The translations under genes and the position numbers were made by a program. The notes beneath the pieces are model-generated. The model was not told where the DNA came from. It worked only from the letters and a program-made list of their open reading frames with translations, and did not search any database. Positions 55,801-63,602 of a stretch of DNA of 64,000 nt are shown piece by piece. Source of the stretch: Dyadobacter sp. CY312 (GTDB taxonomy: Bacteria > Bacteroidota > Bacteroidia > Cytophagales > Spirosomataceae); assembly GCF_021390535.1 (NCBI RefSeq), contig NZ_JAJUXG010000025.1:1-64000 (forward strand), written 5' to 3'. Each line of letters opens with the position of its first letter. Position 1 is the first letter of the stretch.

Positions 55801-56979
55801 AAAGGAGGTACTATCACGCTGGATGTCAAAATTATAAATGACGTAAATCCTGTCAACTGTGCTGTGCAAATCCGCGTTAAAGACTCTGGAGTGGGTATCT
55901 CTAATGAGGACCAAAAGCGTATTTTCGAGCGTTTTTACCAAACCGCAGAATCAAGAAAAAGGGAAATGGGCTCGGGTATCGGACTTGCTCTTACGCTTGA
56001 ATATGTAAAAATGCATGGAGGCCAGATAAACCTGGAAAGCGAGCCCGGAAAAGGAAGTGTTTTTACCGTTTTGCTCCCAAAAGGCAAGGTCGAAAAAATC
56101 GGAGGTGAAGTCAATGACGCTGACTCTTATCCGATGTTCCAGGCTACATTGCCAAACCCAAAAGAGTATGGATCAGTAAGCTCTGAGTCAGCTAAGCCAC
56201 TTCTGCTGATCGTAGAAGATAACCCGGATATGGTTGATTTTGTCTGCCTGACGCTCAATGAAAAATACCGTTTTGTGGTTGCGGGCGATGGGGAAGAAGG
56301 TTTGAAAATGGCTGTCAGGTACCTGCCTGATGTGATCATTTCCGACGTTATGATGCCGGTGATGGATGGTTTGACGTTTTGTAAAAGGATCAAAGCGAAT
56401 CCCAAGACCAGCCGGACGGCTGTGATATTGCTGACCGCAAGAAGCCTGACCTCTCAGAAAATTGAGGGAATTAAAACGGGAGCCGATGCCTACATTACCA
56501 AGCCATTTGATATAGAACTGCTTGATGCGCAGATCGGAAATCTTTTACAAAGAAAACAGGAGTTAGATGCCTATTTTCAGCATAAGCTGATCGTCGCACC
56601 GGTGCTTGAAGATGGGAAAGAAAATGTGGACGAAAAGTTTGTTAACAGGGTGATGAGCAGCGTGGAAGCCCATATTGCCGATCCTGAATTTAATGTCGAA
56701 ATGCTGGCTTCAGAGGTTGGCATGAGTTCTGCACATCTGTCGAGAAAACTTAAAACACTGACACAATTTTCAGCCAACGAAATCATCAAAAAATACCGGA
56801 TCAAAAAAGCTTCGCTGCTTTTGGAAAACAATGAGGGTAATGTATCTGAGGTGATGTACGATGTCGGATTCTCTAACCTTTCCTATTTTTCAAAGTGTTT
56901 CCGGGAGGAATTTGGTGTAACTCCCAAGGAATATGGTAAGAAAGCTTCGGGGAAATTTAATGTCGCGAATATCCTCTAA
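52885..56979 (+). CDS. hybrid two-component system sensor/regulator (HTCS)
   Basis: 1364 residues. Signal/anchor WVIVFSLMLISLHLQA; two-bladed periplasmic beta-propeller sensor with repeated IWIGT and LWVGT blades to about 715; a Y_Y_Y domain (YSYKLEGADESW, YTFRVRGTNNNG) to 785; membrane segment about 793-812; histidine kinase with His849 in NISHELRTP and G boxes GSGIGLALTLEY; receiver with Asp1154 in ISDVMMPVMDG; and an AraC HTH at about 1255-1355 (EMLASEVGMSSAHLSRKLKT, VMYDVGFSNLSYFSKCFREE). Sensor and DNA-binding activator in one chain, it binds breakdown oligosaccharides and activates the divergent SusC/D/GH5 genes. Confidence 0.95.
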   Translation: MFKKSVFSSKRMCRVVSISRRWVIVFSLMLISLHLQAREKFFGTLSMRDGLPTNLINAVAQDRNNFIWIATGDGLARYDGYHFRFFKKGGSPNSLPSNGVQTIYADGDDLWVGTVNGLCKINTVTFTITRISTGANTNIRCISRGADGSMWIGTMTGLVKYDQKNKLFITLTAQNSKLSHNTVRTIFQDKKGTLWIGTYNGLNKLDRATKTFTVFNLKRKGSPETKNNLICDIKPVAGSDSLIWVGTDTGLCRFNTITGTNENQSEQIKLSNDVVKAIYTDKDQNVWLGTDFGLNIYHPATKTNERHFHNPQSSYSISDNVIWQIFEDQAGVLWFVTSNGISKFNQMDNLYQYHHVTQQVGGQTIGNQVKSFLVSKKGIYWIGTLHGVIRFDPKTGISRKFNIDSPQHSRLLINNVTVLHEDRQGRIWIGTVAGINVWDDQMQIMQTVTASKSNGLASNYINNFVETRDGVLLVGTWEGGIFQATNSLKVIKDIQFKLVSKVETDKFLSGGKSIWLMEFDELFQLDLSTGVKKKITQFGTAADRKTVNSFFLSKKGAIWAATENGLVEYIPSVNKASFHAIPNHSTARASITEDEHGNIWIATNTALEKFIPASQKVEFYPLNKNLPLKSFYAGCVTLSASGELFFGGDNGYISFSPEKAIANLYQPRVVLTGLLLNNKQVEIGEKVDDRVILDRDISFVPGIELDYGQRSLELQFAALHFWQPEVNTYSYKLEGADESWTTTSGDKNFAVYSNLSPGTYTFRVRGTNNNGIWSNDTSTTQITINPPFFLSKGFLVLYMLLIAAGIYVSLKIYSGRIKLENELKISKLEVAHAEEIEQTKEQFFTNISHELRTPISLILPPIHQIMKNGKLDDDNFKLISLAEKNSHRLLRVVNQVLDFKKMQEDKLYLNTSKVEIIGLLKELYSHFADKAARHEVKYNYTNSSERFEIFADAEKVETMVLNLLSNAFKFTPKGGTITLDVKIINDVNPVNCAVQIRVKDSGVGISNEDQKRIFERFYQTAESRKREMGSGIGLALTLEYVKMHGGQINLESEPGKGSVFTVLLPKGKVEKIGGEVNDADSYPMFQATLPNPKEYGSVSSESAKPLLLIVEDNPDMVDFVCLTLNEKYRFVVAGDGEEGLKMAVRYLPDVIISDVMMPVMDGLTFCKRIKANPKTSRTAVILLTARSLTSQKIEGIKTGADAYITKPFDIELLDAQIGNLLQRKQELDAYFQHKLIVAPVLEDGKENVDEKFVNRVMSSVEAHIADPEFNVEMLASEVGMSSAHLSRKLKTLTQFSANEIIKKYRIKKASLLLENNEGNVSEVMYDVGFSNLSYFSKCFREEFGVTPKEYGKKASGKFNVANIL

Positions 56980-57210
56980 ATAGTTCGGTTGGCTCGTCCT
57001 TACTGACGTCAGATCAGATCCAATTTAAATGCGGTGAAATAGCGTTCTCAAAATCATTGAAAGCAAAATCTAAAAAGGGCTAAGGAGCTTTGTTCCCGCA
57101 TTTGAACAGATGTTGAACTGGTATCTGGATGAGCTACCATTGACATCAAAACGAACTATTTCAAGATGAGTTCAACTAAATTTATGACTTTTAATTCGTC
57201 AATAATGGTA

Positions 57211-57226
57211 TTAGGGTTTTCCCTAA
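57211..57226. promoter_or_regulatory. TTAGGG-TTTT-CCCTAA motif before the LuxR/kinase operon
   Basis: An inverted repeat with 6-bp arms, about 93 bases upstream of the regulator's ATG. A weak -7-like TACCTTCG lies at 57276-57283. The same motif occurs twice before the GH26 gene, which suggests the operator of the regulator encoded here. The remainder of the 340-bp gap 56980-57318 shows nothing else. Confidence 0.6.
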
Positions 57227-57318
57227 AATTTGTGAGATGGTAACTGTTTGCGATATGTTCACGGTTGAATAATCGTACCTTCGATAGATAAATATAAATT
57301 TATACTGTATACATATAC

Positions 57319-57966
57319 ATGATACGAGTGCTCATCGCGGATGACCATAATGTCTTTGTTGAAGGCATCGAGTCACTTATTTCGGGATCACTGGATATTG
57401 AAGTGACCGAGCGATGCTACACGGTACAGTCGGTTATTGAGCAGTTAAGCCAAACTGCGATAGATGTCGTATTACTTGATATTTCGTTTCCCTACATTGA
57501 AGGCGGTCTCGGCCTTTGCGAGTATATAGGCCGTACATATCCGGAAACCAAAGTGGTAGCACTGACTATGCACGACGATGCCAGCCTCATAAAGCGGGTG
57601 GTGAAAAAAGGGGCAAAAGGCTATTTGTTGAAGAACACTACTAAAATGGAGTTGCTACAGGCCATCCAGGCGGTCCACTACGAGAAGCAATATTTCAATG
57701 AATCTATCACACAAATTCTGTTGAACGATAGCCCCAAGACCAGAAGGTCAACGGCGGGCATTGGTGTAAAACCCCATCTGAGCCCCCGCGAATCGGAAGT
57801 GCTGACCCGCATTGCACAGGGATTGACGACGCAGCAGATGGCCACTCAGTTGTTTGTGAGTGCCAAAGCAATCGAATTTCACCGAAGCAGTCTGCTTATG
57901 AAGTTTGGTGTTCCTAACACAGCCTTACTGATAAAGACGGCCATGGAAATGCAAATGATTGATTAG
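57319..57966 (+). CDS. NarL/LuxR-type response regulator
   Basis: 215 residues. The receiver is complete: IADDHNVFVEG with the acidic pair, phospho-acceptor Asp54 in VVLLDISFP, and Lys105 in GYLLKNTT. LuxR HTH from about 155: LSPRESEVLTRIAQGLTTQQ, then FVSAKAIEFHRSSLLMKFGV. It sits directly before its kinase in one operon (27 bases between). TTAGGG-TTTT-CCCTAA boxes upstream of this operon and of the GH26 gene make it the obvious activator of the mannanase; that link is inferred. Confidence 0.92.
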   Translation: MIRVLIADDHNVFVEGIESLISGSLDIEVTERCYTVQSVIEQLSQTAIDVVLLDISFPYIEGGLGLCEYIGRTYPETKVVALTMHDDASLIKRVVKKGAKGYLLKNTTKMELLQAIQAVHYEKQYFNESITQILLNDSPKTRRSTAGIGVKPHLSPRESEVLTRIAQGLTTQQMATQLFVSAKAIEFHRSSLLMKFGVPNTALLIKTAMEMQMID

Positions 57967-57993
57967 TTCTATTTGTTATTACAGGTGATACTC

Positions 57994-59760
57994 ATGAAAT
58001 TCTGGTCTCCTCGCTCTGGTTGGCGGATCTTTCTTTTTATTCTGGTTGTACTAAGTGGCGGGTTTCAATCTGTTAAGGCAGTAACGGATACAACCTCTGT
58101 TGATAGCATAAAGAAACAGATTAAACTATTAGTGCAGGATAAGTACTATAGTCAGGCTGCAAAGGCTTATGATTCCTTGGGTAAACTATACCACCGACAA
58201 TATGGGTACAATAAATACACGATGGACTCATATTTCAGCAGCTTGAAATATTACAGTTTAACGGGCGATTCTCTGGGGTATTTTAATCAGTACCTGGTGA
58301 TAGGAGACTACTATACCCAGGACTATTTCATGCATGCTTACGCCGAACAATATTTAAAAAAAGCCCAGCAATATTTCGAGCGAACCCGTAACATGCCCAA
58401 AGTCATCGAATCTCGATTGGGTTTAGAAAATATAGCTCAAAATGTAGAACCTATGCCGCCCGGTTTGAAAACGCACTTGCGTGAAACCGTGCGGCTTAGC
58501 GTGCAGTATAAACAGCCCTATTCTCAGGCGTATGCGCTTAGTCTGTTGGCCAATACATACTCCCGCGCCAAGCAGCCCGATTCTGCATACTATTTTGCCA
58601 GCCGAAGTCTGATCATATCAAAGCGATTACAAGTGAACTGGTTAATTGCCTTAAATCACTTTTACCTGGGCCTGGTCGAGCAGTTCAGACATAATAGTAT
58701 GGCGGCCATAGAAGCCTACCAGAAAAGCTACGACTTATCGAAGGCTGAAAATAGTTTGGGTATGATGCAGGAATTGTCGCGGCACACGGCAGATAGCTAT
58801 TCCCGTATGGGCGACTACAAAAGGGCATACGAATGGTCATTGAGAAGGCTTGATTATACAGTCCAGTTTTACGCATCCGAACAAACAAAAAGTATTCGTT
58901 TACAGGAACTGGATAGTCAGATTGAAACACTGGCAGTTGAAAAACAACTGGTCGAAGAACAAAGACATAATCAGAATGTATTAAATTCTGTACTGTTTGT
59001 TGGACTTGTAATAAGCATTATAGGCGTTTTTACACTGGTGTATCTAAGACGTCAGCAAAAATTGATCGATCATCAGCACACGGTCATAGCCCAGCAACAG
59101 ATTCGACAATTGGAACTTAAATCGCTACGTGCCATGATCGAAGGCCAGGAAGGCGAAAGGAGCCGGATTGCGCGTGATCTACACGATGGCTTGGGTATCC
59201 AACTGTCTCGAATTAAACTATTCATTGAAGCGCATCAGGAAGAATTGCCTTCATCTATCAAAAGGCCTCTGAACCAGTTTCTGGATGAAGCCTGCACCGA
59301 AACCCGGCTGATCTCTAATGACCTGCGGCCATACGCACTGTCAACTTTCGGGCTGGTTACAGCACTGGAAGACCTGGTGCAAAAACTAAATCTGGTTAAT
59401 AAAACAAAGCTGATTTTAGATCATTATGGCCAAATGCCACCTTTGGGCGATGAAGCTGCGGCTATGATCTACCGGGTGGTGCAAGAATTGCTTAATAACG
59501 CGCTGAAACACGCGCACGCCCAGGTGGTGACGGTCCAACTTATGGTAAATGAAGAAGCAATCTTAATTAGTGTGGATGACGATGGCCTGGGAGCTGATTT
59601 CGATAATCTGCTTTCAAAAGGAAATGGAATCGCTAACATTAATTCCCGCATTGCCTATCTCGGCGGGCATGTCATGTGGCAAAGCGAAGTGGGAAAAGGA
59701 ACCGCAGTTATGATTTCATTGCCCATGCAAAAGTTACAAAAAATAGAAGCGCTCGCATAA
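57994..59760 (+). CDS. sensor histidine kinase with TPR sensor (HisKA_3 type)
   Basis: 588 residues from ATG 57994 (a TTG at 57973 is in frame). Signal/anchor WRIFLFILVVLSGGFQSVKA, a TPR-like helical periplasmic region about 35-315 (SYFSSLKYYSLTGDSLGYFN; YALSLLANTYSRAKQPDSAY), a membrane segment (VLFVGLVISIIGVFTLVYL), and the HisKA_3 dimer region with His397 in RIARDLHDGLG. The ATP domain has N box (VVQELLNNALKHA) and G box (GNGIANINSRI). NarX/DesK-like partner of the regulator upstream. The signal is unknown; perhaps cell-surface or oligosaccharide status. Confidence 0.9.
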   Translation: MKFWSPRSGWRIFLFILVVLSGGFQSVKAVTDTTSVDSIKKQIKLLVQDKYYSQAAKAYDSLGKLYHRQYGYNKYTMDSYFSSLKYYSLTGDSLGYFNQYLVIGDYYTQDYFMHAYAEQYLKKAQQYFERTRNMPKVIESRLGLENIAQNVEPMPPGLKTHLRETVRLSVQYKQPYSQAYALSLLANTYSRAKQPDSAYYFASRSLIISKRLQVNWLIALNHFYLGLVEQFRHNSMAAIEAYQKSYDLSKAENSLGMMQELSRHTADSYSRMGDYKRAYEWSLRRLDYTVQFYASEQTKSIRLQELDSQIETLAVEKQLVEEQRHNQNVLNSVLFVGLVISIIGVFTLVYLRRQQKLIDHQHTVIAQQQIRQLELKSLRAMIEGQEGERSRIARDLHDGLGIQLSRIKLFIEAHQEELPSSIKRPLNQFLDEACTETRLISNDLRPYALSTFGLVTALEDLVQKLNLVNKTKLILDHYGQMPPLGDEAAAMIYRVVQELLNNALKHAHAQVVTVQLMVNEEAILISVDDDGLGADFDNLLSKGNGIANINSRIAYLGGHVMWQSEVGKGTAVMISLPMQKLQKIEALA

Positions 59761-59909
59761 CAGAGGTTGAGCGATTTAAACTTACGCCAACATTCTGCCT
59801 ACCGAAGTCAACCCCGAATCCTTCCTATGAAGTCTGGGTCTAAAGGGGAACCAGCATCTGTTAAAAACCATCTTTTTTAGAAAGCCGAAATTAAATGCTG
59901 CTTCCTTGC

Positions 59910-59983
59910 CTAGGGTTTTCCCTAAGTTTTAAAAAAGTAGGGTTTTCCTTAATGCATCTTCATGTCGATCCGTCCTATTTTTG
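59910..59983 (+). promoter_or_regulatory. two TAGGG-TTTT-CCCTA boxes and -7 element before the GH26 gene
   Basis: CTAGGGTTTTCCCTAAG at 59910-59926 and TAGGGTTTTCCTTAA at 59938-59952, 27 bp apart, followed by a perfect Bacteroidetes -7 element TATTTTTG at 59976-59983. The second box is centred about 38 bp from the end of the -7 element, an activator-like position. No clear -33 element is seen, which fits a promoter needing an activator. Confidence 0.65.
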
Positions 59984-60032
59984 CTAAGTAAAATTCTATT
60001 TGGCCTATTCCTAATCTTTGCCTCACAAGTGT

Positions 60033-63000
60033 ATGCGAATACTCGTACTAAATAATTTTATGTCGACATTTCGAGCGTTGACAGCGACAATCGCTACTTG
60101 TCTTGTTGCTTTGCTGGGCAGTAATTCCTCACTATTTGGCGCTGATACAATTAAACTGGAGGCCGAAGCAACCCAGGGTGTAACCCTTAATGGCGTGCAG
60201 ATTGTGAATGACCAACCTGGATATTCAGGTTCGGGCTATGCCTGGGGTTTCGATGATGACAGCAACGGGGGCAATAATATGGTTTTTACATTCTCAGCTC
60301 CGGCAGGAAGTTATCAGCTTACCATTGGATACTACTCACCCTACGGTGATAAAAAGACCTTACTGACGGTGAACGGTACCGCCAGCGAATATGATCTGAA
60401 ATTGACAGACGGTAACTTTGGATCTTCTGTAATTGGTTCGTTTGAATTACTGAACGGGCAGAACACCATCACGATTAATAAGAATTGGGGCTACTACGGC
60501 ATTGACTTCATTTTGCTCACGCCCGCATCGGTCAAGCCACCCACAGTTGTTGCGCTGGTCAATGGACGGGCCGAAGTAGAAGCGGGCGATTTGACGGGGG
60601 TGGATGTGTCAAACGCCAATGCAGGGTTTTCGGGAACGGGCTATGTAACAGGTTTCGATAATGCGACAGATCAGGTGAGTATTACGGTCAATGCCAGCGC
60701 AGGGCTGTACGACTTGTCTATCGGCTATGCGTCACCCAATGACGACAAAGGGGTTGACTTTCAAGTCAATGATGAAAAAGGAAGCAGTACCTTGAAGCAA
60801 ACGTTCGGAGGGTTTACGAGTTCAGGTGCCGGGAAATTTCTGTTGACTGCCGGACTAAACACCATCACCATTTACAGAGGTTGGGGATACTTCGATATCG
60901 ACTACATTCAACTGACACCAACGACAGCCTCGTTACCAGGTAAACCTTCAAAAGTGCTTGTCGATGCGCAGGCTACGTTATCAACGAAGGGGTTGTTTTC
61001 GTATCTGGTTGACCAATACGGCAGTAAAGTACTTTCAGGCCAACAGGATGACGTCGAATATGTCCTGGAAAAAACGGGCAAAGAACCAGCTATTGGTTCG
61101 TTCGACCTGATGGACTATTCGCCCAGCAGGGTTGAGTTCGGCACTTCGCCCATGCGTAGTAGCGAAGCCATTATCGACTGGGCCAGGAAAGGTGAAGGCC
61201 GTGGGATTATCAGTCTGCTGTGGCACTGGAACGCCCCCACCGATCTGATCAATCAGGCACCTGATCAACTCTGGTGGCGGGGATTTTATACCGAGGCTAC
61301 CACCTTCGATCTGGCGGCTGCCCTGGCCGATAAAAACAGCACCCGTTACAAGCTATTGCTCAGTGACATTGACGCCATCGCCTTTCAGCTCAAAAAATTT
61401 CAGACGGCTGACGTACCGGTGCTCTGGCGCCCTCTGCATGAAGCCCCGGGCGGCTGGTTTTGGTGGGGAGCGAAAGGGGCGGGCCCGTTCAAGGAACTCT
61501 GGCAATTGATGTACAATCGACTGACCAATTACCACCAGCTGCATAATCTGATCTGGGTATATACAGGCACGGATACGATCAATCCCGACTGGTACCCTGG
61601 CGATCAATACGTGGATATTGTTGGCGAAGATATTTATGCAGATCCAACAGCCAATCTGAGTGGGAACTGGGCGAATGCTCAAACCCTTTTCAACGGCAAA
61701 AAGCTGGTAGCACTAACGGAAACGGGTAATTTACCAGACCCCGACAAAATTCGTGGATTTGCTACGTGGTGGTCGTGGTTTGCGGTATGGACAGGATCGG
61801 ATTATATCAAAAAACAGCCGATTGATCAGTTACAAGCAGTGTATGCGGATAACGATGTGATCACGCGGGATGAGCTTCCAAACTGGCGGCCACCCGTTAC
61901 GCTAAAAGTACAGTACCAGGATGCCGACAAAGGCAGTGCCAGCAACTCAGCGATCCGGCCAAATTTAATGCTGATTAATGAGGGATCAACGCCGGTTCCA
62001 TATAGTGAACTTACGATTCGGTATTGGTTTACGGCTGAAAATTACGCAGGTATCAATTCCTACATTGACTACGCGCAACTCGGTGGCAATAAAATCAAAA
62101 CCAAATACGTGTCGCTGCCTAATCCGCGTAATGGCGCTACCGGGTATCTCGAATACAGTTTTGATCCATCGGCGGGCAATCTGGCGGTTGGTAATTCAGG
62201 CGTAATCCAATCTCGGTTTGTCAACAGCGATTATTCAAACCTGAGCGAGCAAGACGACTATTCCTATCAGGCAGCAACGAATTTCACTCTCAACAATCAC
62301 ATCACATTATACCGTACAGGTTCGGATGGTGTAGCGCAATTGATCTGGGGTATTGAACCTGATGTGGTCCCGTCGTTTGTGAAGCTGAAAGCATTGACTC
62401 AAAACCGGAATAATGCGGTAAGTAACAGCTCGATCAACACATTCATGAGCATCGTTAATGAGGGTAATGTGCCCGTTTCTTATGGGGATCTATCAATACT
62501 CTATTGGTTTACGGCAGAAGGAACGCAGAATCTGAATTTTTTCACGGACTACGCCAAGCTTGGCAACGCCAACGTAACCGGTCAGTTCGTGAGGGCTGGG
62601 GAGCGAAGCAAAAGCGATACCTATTTGCAACTTCATGTCAAGCCAACAGCGGGTATGCTATACCCGGCAAGCAATACCGGAAATATTAAGTATAGAATTG
62701 CCAAGTCCGACTGGTCCAAATTTAGCGAGAGCAATGACTACTCATTCAAGCCAGCGGCAGCAATGGATACGAATAGTCAGGTAACAATCTATTACAAAGG
62801 TCAACTGGTATTCGGGACCGAGCCGGCGGTGCTTAACAGCACCCGTTTGGCAGCTGATGAAAAAACGACTGCTTTACAGGTTTCTGTGCTGGGAAATCCA
62901 GTGGTTGGGGAAAATGCCCAGGTGGACATTCGGGGTGCCGCGGGAGCTGCGGTGTGGATGTCGCTCACTACGGTAAATGGTATAACTGTACTTGAAAAAA

Positions 63001-63122
63001 AGATAGATCAAGCCGTTGAAATAGAGCGTCAGATTCTGCCTTTGGGCAAAAGCACCGGCATCTATCTACTACGTGTCCGTACGCTAAATGAGTCTTCAAC
63101 TGTAAAAATTATCAAACCTTAA
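60033..63122 (+). CDS. T9SS-exported GH26 beta-mannanase with carbohydrate-binding modules
   Basis: 1029 residues from ATG 60033; ATG 60060 is closer to the signal (TATIATCLVALLGSNSSLFG). Two CBM35-like domains of about 125 residues each (KLEAEATQGVTLNGVQIVND, WGYYGIDFILLTP; AEVEAGDLTGVDVSNANAGF, WGYFDIDYIQLTP). GH26 catalytic domain about 305-630: LSGQQDDVEYV, LLWHWNAPTDLI, acid/base Glu470 in WRPLHEAPGGWFWWG and nucleophile Glu563 in ALTETGNLPD. Then two CBM3-type modules (LKVQYQDADKGSASNSAIRP, LTIRYWFTAEN; KLKALTQNRNNAVSNSSINT, LSILYWFTAEG) and a T9SS type A tail (LQVSVLGNPVVGE, GIYLLRVRTLNESS). Cleaves beta-1,4-mannan; the CBM3 pair suggests binding to cellulose-containing plant walls. 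Confidence 0.9.
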   Translation: MRILVLNNFMSTFRALTATIATCLVALLGSNSSLFGADTIKLEAEATQGVTLNGVQIVNDQPGYSGSGYAWGFDDDSNGGNNMVFTFSAPAGSYQLTIGYYSPYGDKKTLLTVNGTASEYDLKLTDGNFGSSVIGSFELLNGQNTITINKNWGYYGIDFILLTPASVKPPTVVALVNGRAEVEAGDLTGVDVSNANAGFSGTGYVTGFDNATDQVSITVNASAGLYDLSIGYASPNDDKGVDFQVNDEKGSSTLKQTFGGFTSSGAGKFLLTAGLNTITIYRGWGYFDIDYIQLTPTTASLPGKPSKVLVDAQATLSTKGLFSYLVDQYGSKVLSGQQDDVEYVLEKTGKEPAIGSFDLMDYSPSRVEFGTSPMRSSEAIIDWARKGEGRGIISLLWHWNAPTDLINQAPDQLWWRGFYTEATTFDLAAALADKNSTRYKLLLSDIDAIAFQLKKFQTADVPVLWRPLHEAPGGWFWWGAKGAGPFKELWQLMYNRLTNYHQLHNLIWVYTGTDTINPDWYPGDQYVDIVGEDIYADPTANLSGNWANAQTLFNGKKLVALTETGNLPDPDKIRGFATWWSWFAVWTGSDYIKKQPIDQLQAVYADNDVITRDELPNWRPPVTLKVQYQDADKGSASNSAIRPNLMLINEGSTPVPYSELTIRYWFTAENYAGINSYIDYAQLGGNKIKTKYVSLPNPRNGATGYLEYSFDPSAGNLAVGNSGVIQSRFVNSDYSNLSEQDDYSYQAATNFTLNNHITLYRTGSDGVAQLIWGIEPDVVPSFVKLKALTQNRNNAVSNSSINTFMSIVNEGNVPVSYGDLSILYWFTAEGTQNLNFFTDYAKLGNANVTGQFVRAGERSKSDTYLQLHVKPTAGMLYPASNTGNIKYRIAKSDWSKFSESNDYSFKPAAAMDTNSQVTIYYKGQLVFGTEPAVLNSTRLAADEKTTALQVSVLGNPVVGENAQVDIRGAAGAAVWMSLTTVNGITVLEKKIDQAVEIERQILPLGKSTGIYLLRVRTLNESSTVKIIKP

Positions 63123-63194
63123 CCAGTTACCCCGACGCATCGCTCGGAGGTAAAGAACCTTATCCCTTCGTATCAATAAATTCTAAATATAAAT

Positions 63195-63389
63195 ATGAAA
63201 GAAATTGTATTTGACAGAATCAATCAGTACAAAACGCTGACGTTAGGTTCACTCTTTCTGGTCGTGCTAACAGTCTGCACAGCCGTTGCCCAGCAATGGC
63301 AGGTTACGGGTAAGGTTACTGAGAGCCAGGGGGCTAGTGGTGTGCCAGGCACCAACATTAAAGGTACCACTACTGGTACGGTTTCCTGA
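63195..63389 (+). pseudogene. SusC/RagA N-terminal stump
   Basis: 64 codons: signal YKTLTLGSLFLVVLTVCTAV, then the beginning of a carboxypeptidase-regulatory-like domain (WQVTGKVTESQGASGVPGTN, IKGTTTGTVS) and a stop. The rest of the about 1000-residue transporter is absent; the sequence that follows belongs to a different gene. A deletion after the GH26 gene therefore removed most of a SusC. It suggests the GH26 gene once headed its own SusC/D locus. Confidence 0.75.
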
Positions 63390-63427
63390 TTCTGAAATTC
63401 CCCAGCGGATTGAGGCGGGAATATAAA

Positions 63428-63553
63428 ATGTCAAAGGTGAATCGATGGAAACAAATGTTTGATTCCATGATGCCCTCATGCTTGGAAGATGCTTTGACAA
63501 CTGAGCAGGTCACGGATATGGTAGAGTATCTGAGCAGTTTAAAGAAAATGTAA
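63428..63553 (+). pseudogene. C-terminal tail of a cytochrome c-type protein
   Basis: A 41-residue frame (MSKVNRWKQMFDSMMPSCLE, then DALTTEQVTDMVEYLSSLKK) matches the end of heme c-containing membrane-bound dehydrogenases, where MPS...LT..Q..D.V.YL.SLK is the last helix of the cytochrome domain. The CxxCH part is missing. It is the remainder of a gene deleted together with the SusC body; it precedes the isomerase-like gene by 49 bases. Confidence 0.5.
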
Positions 63554-63602
63554 TGTGACATCAAATGTCGGCGCATATAAGATTTATAAAACATATTAAG
63601 AA

